Program-made: the position numbers and the translations under genes
From: Whalleya microplaca
Taxonomy: Eukaryota > Ascomycota > Sordariomycetes > Xylariales > Xylariaceae
Assembly: GCA_022497155.1 (NCBI GenBank)
Contig: MU385728.1
Span: forward strand, 62,001 to 126,000
Direction: 5' to 3'
Length of the DNA stretch: 64,000 bases
Notes under the pieces: model-generated
What the model was told of the DNA's origin: nothing
What the model saw: the letters and a program-made list of their open reading frames with translations, nothing else
The model's database searches: none
In this document: piece after piece, positions 25,048 through 37,027 of the stretch
Layout: each line of letters opens with the position of its first letter
How positions within the stretch are numbered: the stretch's first letter is position 1

Positions 25048-28000
25048 ATGGACGATCGGCCTATAACGGCAGACTCGAAACATAATTATCCATCACAACA
25101 ACCTCTTTGGTCTAGGTCGACTTCGAGTCCGGCAGTCCCTAGGCTTAGCTCCCTTGCGCAGAAAAAGCCCGACCCTCTCGTAGCCGCAGCCGCCGCCGCC
25201 GCCGCCCAGTACCCGGCTCACCAGGTCGACTGGATCCCCATCTTTTTCCCCCACCACTCCTCGCTCTATCAGGCTCAGCTCCTCCAGTACAACAAGCTCA
25301 TCGCGCCTGGACGAGGGGGCGGGCTGCAGACTCCTCCCTTGCCGCCGCTCTTGTCGCCCCAGAACGTCTACGTCGGCCCCAGGTCTCGTTCGTCGTCCAG
25401 AGTGTCCATCAAAGATTCTCGCGCTAGGCAGCAGGGCTCCCAGAATTGCCATGGTACTAGGGGCAACCAGAATACCAGCAAAGCCGATCGCGCGCTTATA
25501 ACAGGCAAGGACAAGGACACGCCGCCCAAGATGCCGCCCAAGAAGTCGGAGCTGTCTCATCCCCTCCCCACGAGGCCGAAACAGAATATCTCTCCTTCGA
25601 ATCTTCCGCCCCATCCGAATTCCGTTCCTTCGACCCCCCACCAGCATGCGCGCAAGTTCTCTTTCGAGTCTAGGGACCAGTCACCGAACGCGAACCAGAG
25701 CCACTCCCCGCGCTCTGCCTATTCTGAAACGAATGGCGCGCTCCCTTCGTTGCGGCCCCTGCCACCGCGGCAGGGCGGCTGCAAGTACGAGACGGGCCTC
25801 AAGCATTCTCGCCGAAGGATGCCCTATAGCATTGGGAGTGATCAGTTAGAGAAGTCGGATCTACAGAGTATAAAGAGCAAGCTGTCCGAGGACGACGAGC
25901 GGAAACTTACCACAGATATGCGCGAGCTGTACGACCGGTTACAACCGACCGACGCGGTGGCCGTGAAGAGGCAAAAGTTGGTGCAGAAACTGGAAAAGCT
26001 CCTGAATGATTCCTGGCCGGGCCACGATATCCGCGTACATCTGTTCGGTTCATCCGGGAATTTGTTATGCTCGGACGATTCTGATGGTATGTGTTATTGT
26101 ATCTAGGTGATTGCGGCCCAACTGACCTTTTCCAGTCGATATCTGCATAACCACACCGTGGAAAGAACTCGAAGGCGTCTGCATGCTCGCAGATTTACTG
26201 GCCAAGCGTAAGAGATAATACCCCGAATATCGTTCCCTCAGCCTACTCACACCTGCGTCTCCCTCAGATGGAATGGAAAAGGTTATCTGCGTATCTTCAG
26301 CGAAAGTCCCCATCGTCAAGATTTGGGATCCCGAGCTCGAGCTGGCATGTGACATGAACGTCAACAACACCTTAGCCCTGGAGAACACTCGAATGATCAA
26401 GACATATGTCGAGATCGACGAGCGAGTGCGGCCTTTAGCCATGATAATCAAGTACTGGACGAGGCGAAGAATCGTCAACGACGCAGGTAAGCGAAGGCGC
26501 ATATTCTTGGAGTCTTGAGTAGTTGCTAAATATGTACAGCGTATGGCGGAACTTTGAGTTCGTATACATGGATATGCATGATCATTGCTTTTTTGCAGCT
26601 GCGGCAACCTCCCGTTTTGCCTGCGCTGCACCAGCGACCTCATCAGAAGCTCCCCAGAAAAGATGGCGAGAGAGCAGCATTCGCTGATGATCTCAATAAG
26701 CTAAGAGGGTTTGGGGATAAGAATAAATCCACCCTCGGGGAGTTGCTGTTTCAGTTTTTTCGGTTCTTCGCCCACGAGTTTGACTATAGCACTCATGTGC
26801 TCTCCCTCCGACTAGGTAAGGTGATAACAAAGAAGGATAAGAAGTGGCACTTTGCCTTAAATAACCAGCTATGTGTGGAGGAGCCGTTCAACGTCTCCCG
26901 CAATCTCGGTAATACTGCTGATGACACGGCATTCCGGGGTCTTCACATAGAACTTCGTCGTGCATTTGACCTTATTGCGGAGGGCAAACTCGATGACTGC
27001 TGCGAGCAATATGTATACCCCAAGGAGGAAGAGAGGATATTCCAGAAACCAGCTCAGGTGTCTCGTCCAATACTTTTGCGCAGCGCTTCTCAGCAGCACT
27101 CGAATCGCGGAGGTCGTGGTGGGACGTATAGGAGTGGAAACCGGCAAGGACAACACCGAAATAATGGCAACAACAACAATAACAATAACAGTCGCAGGGC
27201 ATCGTCAAGCGTGCCTTTCGACAACAATCCGCAGATGTATTTTCCGACAGGGTACCCTGTGACGTTGAGCCCTCAAGATGCTGCTGCTATGTACATGCAA
27301 CCCTCACCAGAGATGGTTGCACAGACGCTATCCGCCTTACAGCTCCAGGAGAACAATCTAAGGTTTTTGCAGTACACCCAGTCACAAGCATTTGCTCAGC
27401 ACCAGGCTATACAGCATGCTCAGAGGATGCAAGGCAACGCCTCGCAGGCGCAGCCCTCGTCGACCGAGCGTTCTAGGACAAACTCGTTCGACACTCCTCC
27501 CTTGAGTGCACCACTTCGTCCTGAAATGCGGCCAGAAATGTTTTATTACCCAATGCAGCTTCAGCATGCCCAGGCATTCTATGCGCAGCAGGGCTTTCCC
27601 ACATACCCGTCCTCACCGTCAAATAACCAGAGTGCCGAGTTCCGGCGGAGTGCTCATCGTTCTGGAACGGGTAGTGATACCGGTCACAATTTATCGGGAA
27701 GTTCTATAAGATCCCACTCTCAACCGGCATCGCGAACTGTTGCTGGTCTACCAACAGCACAGAACTTAGCAGCTACTAGCCAGGCACCCAATGGACTCAG
27801 CAGTATTCCCGCTCGGCTCATTAATGGAATTCCCATGCCTAGTTTCATACCCGACGAAGGCCACGAGAACGAGCCAGACGGATCAGCTTCAAATACACCC
27901 CCTGAGGACGAAAAGAGTTTTGGCTACTACGCAGATCCGTCAAGCCCGCCCCGGCGAACTAGCGGCTCTACCAGCGGCATGCCTGCCTTTGGGGACATTG

Positions 28001-29073
28001 GACCGAGTCGTGGACGGCTTTCGTCTGATCACTTTCCACCGTTTCTCAATCAGCCGTCTCGCGATCCTTCACCACTGGGCCATAATAGGGCGTACTCCGT
28101 GGGCAGAAGCTCGGCTCCGCTTGCGTCTGCTCCTTTCACTGTAGGGACTACTCCACCAACTCGCGAAACGGCAGCGCCACTAGTTGTCAACGGCTCCGTA
28201 TCAAAGCCTTCCAATGGTAGTTCGCCCCGCCAAACCTGGCAAAGCGAAGGCACACCTACTCAGAGCGCGACTGCTCAGTACGTCGGCTACGACAATCCTC
28301 TTCACATCAGTCAACGGTCAGAGACGGCCAGTTCTGTTGTGGAGACGCCGAGTCAAGCCTCTGTTTCTCGGACATCGAACTCGCCGACTTCAGATCGACC
28401 AGTTGTCGTCAACGGCTCCTCGCACTCTCCCGCTCTTGTGAACAGTCAACTGCCTGGGTATCATTTTGCACAGGATGCTGTGGTCACCACTGCAACTAGC
28501 AGTGTGAGTGCTACGAGTATGTCACCAGTAACAACTAGCTCTGGTCCCAACGGTACTGTCATAGGAAACGCACCAAATGGGTTTCAACGATGCCCTCGTC
28601 CCTCTCCAAGTCCGCTAATTGCGCAACTGGACCTGGCCACGGAGAATCGCATGCAAGCGAACGAGTTGCAGCACCTCTCCCCTGTCTACGAGGCCAACAG
28701 TCCATCGCCAAGTTTCAGTAGAAAGCTAGAACTACCCTTCGATCAAAGCTCAACACGCTCAACGTTTACAGCACCTAGTCAACCTGACACCAAAGCTGGA
28801 TCAGCAAAAGCCAAGCAAAAGTTGGTAGTCGAGACTTCTACCAAGCCCGAAAATTCGACCCTTCCGAATCCAAGAGTGAACGGGCTGCTACGAGAAAATG
28901 GACATGTCCGAGGCGCCAAGAGCGAGAGCGACAACACAGGTATCAACACGGGTAGTGGATGGCAGAAAATGGCTCGAGGGAAAAAGAAGGGAAATGATGC
29001 GAAAATTCGGAACGAGGTCTTTCCGCAGAGCGAGCAGCTGCCCAAGAATGATTCGGAGAGAAAAGGAGGCTAA
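25048..29073 (+). CDS. Non-canonical poly(A)/nucleotidyl transferase (Cid1/CutA-like), four exons
   Basis: Exons 25048-26086, 26136-26207, 26268-26486 and 26540-29073 give 1287 aa, all in phase with GT-AG introns of 49-60 nt. The domain order is a disordered Pro/Ser-rich N-terminus (1-280), a nucleotidyltransferase core and a PAP/25A-associated domain, then a long low-complexity tail of about 700 residues. The core shows FGSSGN at 333-338. The metal-binding Asp pair is in SDVD (Asp346 and Asp348), rebuilt exactly by the first splice. The third Asp is in ACDMN (Asp399). LGELLFQFFRFFAHEFDY and VEEPFNVSRNLGNTADD mark the central/associated domain. The family adds non-templated A, U or C to RNA 3' ends; Aspergillus CutA and CutB tag mRNA before decapping. 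The tail carries an Asn run after an RGG-like patch, compatible with RNA granule association. CutA versus CutB versus Cid13 identity is not resolved here. Confidence 0.9.
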
Positions 29074-30412
29074 GGATTTGGTACGCTTCTCGTTCGGGTG
29101 GCCAGCGTCCATTTCTTGGATATGAGCTCAGTGGCGTGTTGATGACATCTGTGTCGCGGTTGCAGATCTCTTATTCTGAGATTTCTGGCGGTATATTGGA
29201 CATGATCGGAGACCTGGTTATTTCCCCGTGTGTGGATAATATCTCCAGGGTCCGAAGGTATTCCTCTTGAGGAGAGCCATACTTTTTTCTTGTCTTTACG
29301 AGAGAAGCTTGTCGAGTTTACGTCATCTGAACCTCGCAGCTAGTATGGGAGCTTTTTTCGCCGGAGCATCTGAGCATCATCATTATCATCATCATCAGCC
29401 ACGTCCTTCGTAATTTTTTTCACCTCGAATAGGTCTTTTACCGACAGTTACGACGACTACTACTCTGAAGATGAAGGCTCCATCTAAGGCTAGCCAGCCC
29501 TGCCAGGCGCTTTTTATCACCCTCGCAGACAACGAAGACTTCTCGGCGATGAATTCTGGCCCATTCATGGTGCGCTGGACCCCGTTTACGATTTGGCTAT
29601 TACAAAGTTAAGCATGGGATATTATTATTTAACGATACCATGGGCGGGCGGGGCGTGGTGCATCATCATCAGTCTCTGGTTGGGAGTTTTCTGTCGCGGG
29701 AGTGTCTCGATCTCTCTTTGTGTATTTGTACCAGGGTAAAAAGGGGTATAAAATGGGCATCATCGAAAGCGGGGAGGGGAAGGGGGAAAGAAACCCGGGG
29801 GGAGGGGGGAGGTAGGTCTGGCATATTATATATATTATAGCATGGCATGTGTTGTATTGTGTCTGCGGAAGGGGAGCCTCGATATACCAGCGCGGCGGAG
29901 AACAGGTCGGACATACATGCATACTCGCGTGGATATGTATGTCTGTGTGTGTGTGTGTTAGTTCATGAAGCGAGAGCAGATCGAGCGAGCGGAATCATTA
30001 CGGGAGGTAGCGAGGTAGTGAGCGAGTCGGTCAGTGAGCAGCCGTGGGGGGTTTTAACGGCGTCTTACACATTATAAAGAAAGGAAAGGGAAAGGGGCTT
30101 TGGCAGGTCGGTCAACCCGAGAAGAAGCCTGGCTGGGGAAGAGAGACAGAGAGGAGAGAGAGGAGAGAGAGGAGAGGGGAGAGGAGAAAACATACCCACA
30201 AATAGACAGCAACGGCATAGGCACACATGAAAAAGTAAAAATAGATAAACTTGATAAAAAAAAGAAGTAAATAAAAAACAAAAATTTGAGAAATAGTCAA
30301 AATTTTTTATGAGGCAGTTCGTTGAGGTGGTCTGAGTAGATTGGTGGTTGGGTGAGTTGGGTGAGTAGGTGAGTGAGTGAGTGAGTGAATTGTAGTTGAT
30401 GTTGAGGCTTAG
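29074..30412. other. 3' flank and spacer with simple repeats
   Basis: Downstream of the nucleotidyltransferase gene. It contains CATCATCAT-type runs (about 29376-29400), a G-rich tract at 29771-29815, a GT run at about 29941-29959, GAGAGG repeats (about 30148-30186) and GAGT repeats (about 30364-30388). No supported gene. Confidence 0.5.
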
Positions 30413-30565
30413 GATACCAGCACATCCGTGTCCGCTGAATCGTTGAAGCCAGTAGGCGATAACAATGACAACTGGGCACCGCCTTCATACCCCAAAACCG
30501 CGGAGCAGCTGGATAGATTGAAGAAAGCCATCGAGGGAAATTTCTTGTTTGGCCACCTCGATGAT
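30413..30565 (+). pseudogene. Orphan exon fragment of a PKA regulatory-subunit (PKAR) gene
   Basis: One open frame of 51 codons reads DTSTSVSAESLKP, then WAPPSYPKTAEQLDRLKK, then AIEGNFLFGHLDD. This matches the segment of fungal cAMP-dependent protein kinase regulatory subunits that runs from the inhibitor (pseudosubstrate) site to the first helices of cyclic-nucleotide-binding domain A. The fragment follows a TAG that could be an old splice acceptor. After LDD the match stops abruptly; eight unrelated codons lead to a TAG at about 30590. The two basic residues expected just before TSVSAE are missing (Ser-Thr here), so the inhibitor site is broken. No other part of the gene, and no cAMP-binding pocket, lies nearby. 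It is therefore a truncated copy, probably moved by duplication or a transposon, not a working gene. Homology is certain to my eye; the mechanism is not. Confidence 0.75.
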
Positions 30566-33500
30566 GTCTTTAGATTGGGGTTACTAACCTAGGTAAGTCT
30601 GGTTTGAAGTCCTGGTTTGACGGGCATAGATGCTAGTCTTGATTTGCTTGATGTGAAGTAGATGATTTGTCTGTAAGTGTTACTTCGGTGTTGGTTCGGA
30701 TCTGGTATCACTGAAGAGTCGAGTTGGTAATTCTGGTCTTCTGGAAGTCTGGATGGTTGCGAATCGCGACTTCTATCGTTAAGTCAGCTGTTGTAACAGT
30801 GTTACCACTGCGAACAATCACATTTAATATATAGTCAGGCAAAATATTTCAATATGTCAGTAGGCCTTTAGATATTATCTATCCAGGCTCAGGTGTGATT
30901 GCAGCAAAGTTAACCCTCTTATCTAAGGATGTTGACTATTGTGGCCTTTGTTGAACTTCGGCGCATAGAGGTTACCCGCAGATAAGATCGCTCAGATGAA
31001 CACAGGTGCCTCTAGCATCTATAAAAGTACAGTATGTAGGGGTAACGATTATTGTTCCTATACCTAAGTAGCCGAGTAATTAAAATCTAACGCCATTAGC
31101 CTTATATCTTGACATTGCGTTGCTAAGACTTATTACCTTATGCTAACTATTGACTAACTGCAATATGTGCTGATACTTAGATAGCCTATTAATTCATATA
31201 CACTCACACATAAGTCAAAGTAATTCATACTTTTCTCCCATACCTGAAGCCATTCATAACTGCTTATCGGACAGTATCAGGTACGGATGGCGTGGTTTCA
31301 TTCATACCGAAAAGCACAATCATACCCTTACATGCTGTATATACATACATCCGCAAACTAACTCACGGTCTAGACTTCGTCTAGAATAGGTGCTAAGCCC
31401 TACCAACGGGAAGTCTACCAGCCTTAAACAGGGATGCCCCCATGAAAGCACCACCACACCACGCCCGACTTACCTTGTTGCCTGCCGCCCGCCAAGGCCC
31501 GAACCTGCAGTCGTTATCTCATCTTGGGTTACACTGAGATAGACGCGGCAACCTCCTTGTCTCACTCGGGTGCGATGCGGAGGTTTAATCGGGATTCCGT
31601 AAGGCTTCTAGAAGTCCTATTTTTATCTCGTGGTGCTTGTTCCTCTTCTTCGATATCGAGATAAGCTCCGAGTCTGGTGGCTCTCGATGATCTCTAATCT
31701 AAGTCCGGGGATTTTGCTTATCAGTAACCTAGATGAACGTCTGTATATACCTAGCCTTTCGGGTTCATGTGCGCAGATATGGGATTACCATGTCTCACTG
31801 TTGTTATCGACAAGGTATCAATTGATTCTTCTCTACAGTTCATGGCGCTGAGAGGATGTTGGTGCTGCCACGGTAGATCAAGAGGAACAAAAGCATCTCA
31901 TCTGTGTCAAAGGTTAAACGTGTTGAGTTGGCCTGGTATATGAACAAATCTCATTTCAATATGTCTGTAATGTTATAAAGTGAAGTTCTGATTCATCTCA
32001 TCCTAGAGAGCCTTTAGCGAATGCATATGCTCACTCGATATTACAAATACGAAACAGTCAAAAGGCATCAAGTCGCGGAGTCGGTTCTGGCAACCATTGC
32101 AGCAATTACTATCACATATGTAGGCCATATCTTTATCATACGGTGCTAGCTTTCGGCGACTATGAGAGTTTGTTCAAATTGTGGAAGTGAGTCTTATAGC
32201 CTCGCCTTTCCCACCTGACTCAGGAAGACGTTCGGTTAGAAGACGTACCCATTATGCTATATAGCAGCCTACCTAGCCAGCTATTTCTACACCAGGCCTC
32301 TTTCTCATAGCTTTAGTGCCACCTTTGTTTAAAAAGTGAGGGAATGCTCAACTCTATGCTACGATTTTGATAAGCTGGGGCATCATAGTGTGCTAATAAA
32401 CATGGACCATGCACCAACTACTATCTTGAAGTGATATGAGAATAGAGAACTTGAACAGTGAGATGAACGAGACTAACACATGAGAGTAGGCAACAACATC
32501 TGTGCTAGAGGTCTGCGTAGACTAGGCGATAGTATTTAACCATACCCGTATGCGAAATATCAGTATCATAAGAAAACTGTCTGGATGAATGATATTGCTT
32601 AACTATAAAAGCTACTAAAGGCTTGAAGTTTGGACTCCATGATGCGTAGTTAAAGATCCTAGGGCCATGGGATAAGCTACAAGGCTCACATGCAGAAGAA
32701 ATAGACAATCAGTTAATATGAATCGTTGAAGTAGTGTACTGATGTTAATGAGAGGGATTGTGAGAAAGCGCTTTAAGGAAGCAAACCTGCCTGGCTTATA
32801 AACTCGAGGAAGCCTTTAAGCGGCCCATTCGAGCCGAGGAAAAGCATAATATGAGGCGGCTAAAGAACACCGAATAGCACCGATGAAGGCCGAAAGAGGT
32901 TCCTTACATTTGCCACGTCTATGGGCTTACCGGGCGGATAAAACACCCGTTCGAGGGAAACTTACGATTGTCTTGGCAGGCTTCGAGCCTACAAGTATAC
33001 GAGACTGTTACGTACGACAAAGTGGAGGACGCTCATGATGTTATTATGATGAGATCGGAAACCTGAAAACATAGTTCGACATACTCGGGATTTTCCATCT
33101 GATTTGGCATCGCTGTGAACTTACAGCCATCACGATATGGCGCCAGCTTCCCTGTTAAACATAGCCCCTAAGCCAAAGCCGTAACCATCCTAAAGCTTTA
33201 CTCGACTACGTGAAATTATCATCCCGATTGCCGAAAGTAACTCAGTATGATGTATATTATCTCAAATATAAGCCAACTCTTCTAGTGAGTTTGAACAGTG
33301 TTACGAAGTCTTAGTGAGAACATATATTTTCTAGGGATAATGTATGTCTATGTACGTCTAATCTCGTTGAGTTTTATGTAAAATGTTGCGAATGGGGTTG
33401 CCAAACTTCTAATGGCGTATGTAGAGCAGTAAGTCATTGATTGCGTGCCTCCTTGTTGGAGTACTTGCTATGGCTAATTCGCCTCCTCACGCCCTTTGGG

Positions 33501-35554
33501 CGTATCAAGACGTCGAATTATCATCGCAGAGCGACGAATGAAAGCCAATGACTAATACTTTTTATGTCAACCCACACATTTGCATTGGAGATAGTTAATG
33601 AAAGCTTGACCAGCTGACCAGCTGAACAGCTTCGACTATCATTCCCATACAGCGCAATCCTATTCTTCGTAGTCGGGGCCTGGAAGCCGAAAGCAAACTC
33701 GGAGTCGTCTGTATGAAATCTGTAGGTTTTCCGAGAAGATTCTAGTCATCAATTACCATTTTCGTCGATCGTTTGTTGGCCAAGCAGGACTCGAACGATT
33801 CTAGTCAATTCGACATCACAGATCTTACAGCGGAGACATCCTCAAGAAGTACACTAGGAATTATTAGACTCTTTCGAAATTCTATCGACTAAACACATTG
33901 TCTGCAAACGCAGATACGAGTCCCACGAACTACCTACTTCCCGTGAATGGTGTTGACTGTTCAATGCCATAGGTGTTGCCTACAGAGCAATATTCGGTGT
34001 AGGTATCCACTGTCTGAAATATACGTGATGATGCACAGGTCATTGAAGAAGCCATCTGCGTGCTTGCGATATTCGCCAATTTCATGCAGGTCCTTTGATC
34101 TCACTGCGGACTTAACGTAAGCACGCGGAAAAGACAGTTCTTCCAGAAGAATCAACAAATTCATACAAACATTTGCGGCTGGTAAGAGTAATCTCATCGT
34201 GTGTCTTGCATCGGTATTGAAAATGGGTCTTTTGAATAGGGGTTTGTCATGCTAGCCTCTCACCCGAGCTTGCCGACGCAAGATGATTCTAGATCTGAAC
34301 TAACAAGAAGACCGGCCAGATGGAAACCACGGTTCTTTGTCGGCCAGCGAATGGAACTTCTAGGGGCATACGGCCCCCACGAGGCTTTGAGTATCTAGCT
34401 GAAAGTTTTCGTTCCTTCAAGACCAACCGGAATCTCCAAAGGCAAAATGTTGACCCCAGACTCAGCGGGAATGCCGGTAGCCTCCTTTTTGACCCGGGTT
34501 AAGCAATTAAGCATGATTATACGGTTAGTGGGGACTAATGAAAGTTATGGAAGGGCTTGGGGAACGTGCAGCTCAAACGACGGTGCCTGTTCCCCGTGCT
34601 GACCAGTGCGGCAGGCATCCAAATGGATTAGACAATTTCAATCTAAATACCAAGGGGCACTTCGTGATTCCAGTCTGTTCTCTGGTCGGTGAGTGTCCTG
34701 CGCCTGTAATCCAATCATTGGATTCCAATGAGCTTTGGCAACTCAATATACGAGATTCCAATGATGTGTCCTCCTCTACCGCCTGAAGGCGAATGGAGGC
34801 AAGTAGTGGTACAGTGGAGGCCACTATCACAGCATTGTTGGTTAGTTAGTTGTTGGCTTCATTCTTTGTCACGCCGTATACTGTGTTCAACAGCGAACCA
34901 GGTTGGTCACAGTGCTGTGGGCAATATTATTCGCCAGATGAGGTCAACCCCAAGGGCCCATACATAGTATACATATGCCCGGGGACACTGCCAGCCTATG
35001 TCAGCCTCAACAACAGCTAGCTGGTGCCCCGTCCCAGGAAATACTGTGACGTTGATCTACCCAGTGGACATTTATTTGGACCCACCAAATGGGCGAGGAT
35101 GCATGTGTGCTCATTGGTTGGTTGACTAACAGAGGTCGATCTGTATATAAGCGAAATTATTTAGAATAGAAACAGGTTGTTGCTTCAGGTGGGCGACTAG
35201 CGAAGCGCGATCGCAATGGACACCAAACGATCAGTGGAACTCCCACCGGAATGAAGTTCTATACGCAAATTGGGCTTGCAATGACGCTTCCAGGATTAGT
35301 GACGGAAAGTAGGTATTGGGATGGCCGTCGAGGCTTGGCGTTGACCTGGAGGGCTGGCCATCTCACGATATAGATAATGCCCATCTCCCGCAGCTTTCCT
35401 AAGGAGTAGTCTATCTGTACATCAGTCAAAACCTAATCCAGCCTTTGCTTCTCCTACCAGTGGGTGTTCGAATCGCTTCTTTCTTTTACTATTGGATACT
35501 GCTATTCCAAAGTTCACTCATTATAATCCTTGGTTTACTAGCAAGCCAATCAAG
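30566..35554. other. AT-leaning degraded spacer (5 kb)
   Basis: No frame above 85 codons shows coding character. The sequence is visibly richer in A/T and TA than the gene blocks, as expected of old repeats altered by repeat-induced point mutation or simple decay. At about 32811-32985 there are interrupted coding-like stretches broken by stops, too short to name. From about 34.3 kb base composition becomes mixed again. The last 300 bases should hold the promoter of the secreted protein gene. Confidence 0.45.
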
Positions 35555-37027
35555 ATGCGTTTCGCCACCACTTTCACGTTCGCTACTACAGCCGCAGCTC
35601 TTGCTGTGCCCATCCCCGTCAAGAAGGAGGCCAGAGGATTGCTGTCCTACCCAACAGGTCTCCCAGTAGGTCTCCCTACTGGCGGCCCTACTGAGTTCCC
35701 GACGGCCAACCCTACCAACTGGATCCCGGCCAGAGACTACCCTGCTGCCTATCCTACACCGTCGTCTGAGTCTTCAGTTACGTCTCCTGCCCCGACTGCT
35801 TCGACTCCTACGACCTTGTTCACCCAGCCGTCTACCTTCTCGGAGACGCAGCCCTCGACTCCTAAGCCTTCATCGGCCTCCAAGGAGTCCCCGGCTCCCA
35901 GCGCCCCTGCTGCCGGCTACCCAACTGCCCCCGCTGGTGGTGACCAGACCTCGACCTCGACGGTGAAGCCTACACAGCCAGCTTCTACTTCGTCTGTGTC
36001 TCCTGAGCACTCGGAGACCCCTAAGGCTCCTGGTGGATACCCAACAGGCCCCGCTGGCGGTAACGGTGGCCATGGTGGCTCCGGAGAGTCCCCTGAGGCT
36101 AGCAAGCCCGCTCCCAGTGGCCCTGCCCCCAGCGCCCCTGCTGGTGGCGACACCGGCTTCCACTACCCCGTTGGCCCAACTCCCCCGGCTGCTCCGTCTT
36201 CCACGAGCACCGAGAAGCCAGTGACGGCTCCGGCTCCCAGCACCCCCGCTGCTCCCCACACCCCTGCCGCTCCCAGCACTACTCCCGCCCCTAGTGCTCC
36301 TGCTGGGTACCCAACTGCTCCCGCCGGTGGCAATGGTGGCCACGGTGGCTCTGGCGAGTCTCCCGAGTCCAGCAGCACTCCTTCCACCCCCAAGGCTCCC
36401 GCTCCCAGCGCACCTGCCCCGAGTGCCCCGGCTGGCTACCCATCCGGCGGCCACGGTGGCCACGGCGGTTCTGGCGAGTCCCCTGAGAAGAGCACCACGG
36501 CACCTAGCGCCCCGGCTCCCAGTGCCCCTGCTGCTGGATACCCAACTGCCCCTGGCGGTGGTGCCCCTGGTGCCCCCGGTGCTCCCGGTGCCCCCTCTTC
36601 CACGAGCACTGTGAAGCCCGTCTCCAGCCCGGCCCCGAGTGCGCCTGCCCCTAGCGCACCCGCCCCAAGTGCCCCAGCTGGTTACCCTGCCGCCCCTGGC
36701 GGTGGTAACGGTGGCCACGGTGGTTCTGGCGAGTCCCCTGAGAAGAGCACCCCAGCTGCCCCCGGCGCTCCCTCCACCCCCAAGGCCCCTGCTCCTAGCG
36801 CGCCCGCTCCCAGCGCCCCTGCTGGTGGCTACCCGACTGCCCCCGGCGGCGCTGCCCCCGGTGGTAACACTGGCTCCGGCGAGTCTCCCGAGAAGAGCTC
36901 CCCGGCCCCGGCCCCAAGCGCTCCCGCTGAGAGCACTGGCTTCCACTACCCGGCTGGCCCCACGACCACGCCTGCTGGTGGCAACAACTCCCCGGTTCCC
37001 AGCGCTCCGTCCTACGGAACTTACTGA
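35555..37027 (+). CDS. Secreted Pro/Ala/Gly-rich repeat protein
   Basis: A single exon of 490 aa from ATG 35555. The frame is open to a start 21 codons earlier, but that start would bury the signal peptide. Residues 1-17 (MRFATTFTFATTAAALA) form a signal peptide. VPIPVKKEARG follows, with a basic pair that could be a Kex2-like processing site. The mature part has no Cys and consists of Pro/Ala/Ser runs (APSAPAP). Five copies of a GGxGGSGESPE block are present, one shortened to NTGSGESPE. GYPTAP units recur, and GFHYP(V/A)GPT occurs twice. It is probably a cell-wall or extracellular structural protein with heavy O-glycosylation; there is no GPI signal at the SYGTY end. A 392-aa antisense frame results from the GC-biased repeats. 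It stands alone between degraded, AT-leaning tracts. Confidence 0.85.
   Translation: MRFATTFTFATTAAALAVPIPVKKEARGLLSYPTGLPVGLPTGGPTEFPTANPTNWIPARDYPAAYPTPSSESSVTSPAPTASTPTTLFTQPSTFSETQPSTPKPSSASKESPAPSAPAAGYPTAPAGGDQTSTSTVKPTQPASTSSVSPEHSETPKAPGGYPTGPAGGNGGHGGSGESPEASKPAPSGPAPSAPAGGDTGFHYPVGPTPPAAPSSTSTEKPVTAPAPSTPAAPHTPAAPSTTPAPSAPAGYPTAPAGGNGGHGGSGESPESSSTPSTPKAPAPSAPAPSAPAGYPSGGHGGHGGSGESPEKSTTAPSAPAPSAPAAGYPTAPGGGAPGAPGAPGAPSSTSTVKPVSSPAPSAPAPSAPAPSAPAGYPAAPGGGNGGHGGSGESPEKSTPAAPGAPSTPKAPAPSAPAPSAPAGGYPTAPGGAAPGGNTGSGESPEKSSPAPAPSAPAESTGFHYPAGPTTTPAGGNNSPVPSAPSYGTY

Noticed and set aside
30413..30600. The PKAR-like stretch as a working PKA regulatory subunit gene
   Set aside because: Both cAMP-binding domains and the dimerisation domain are absent and the inhibitor motif is altered; it is only a fragment.
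33781..33800. B-box-like ACTCGAAC sequence as a tRNA
   Set aside because: No acceptor or anticodon stem can be drawn around it.
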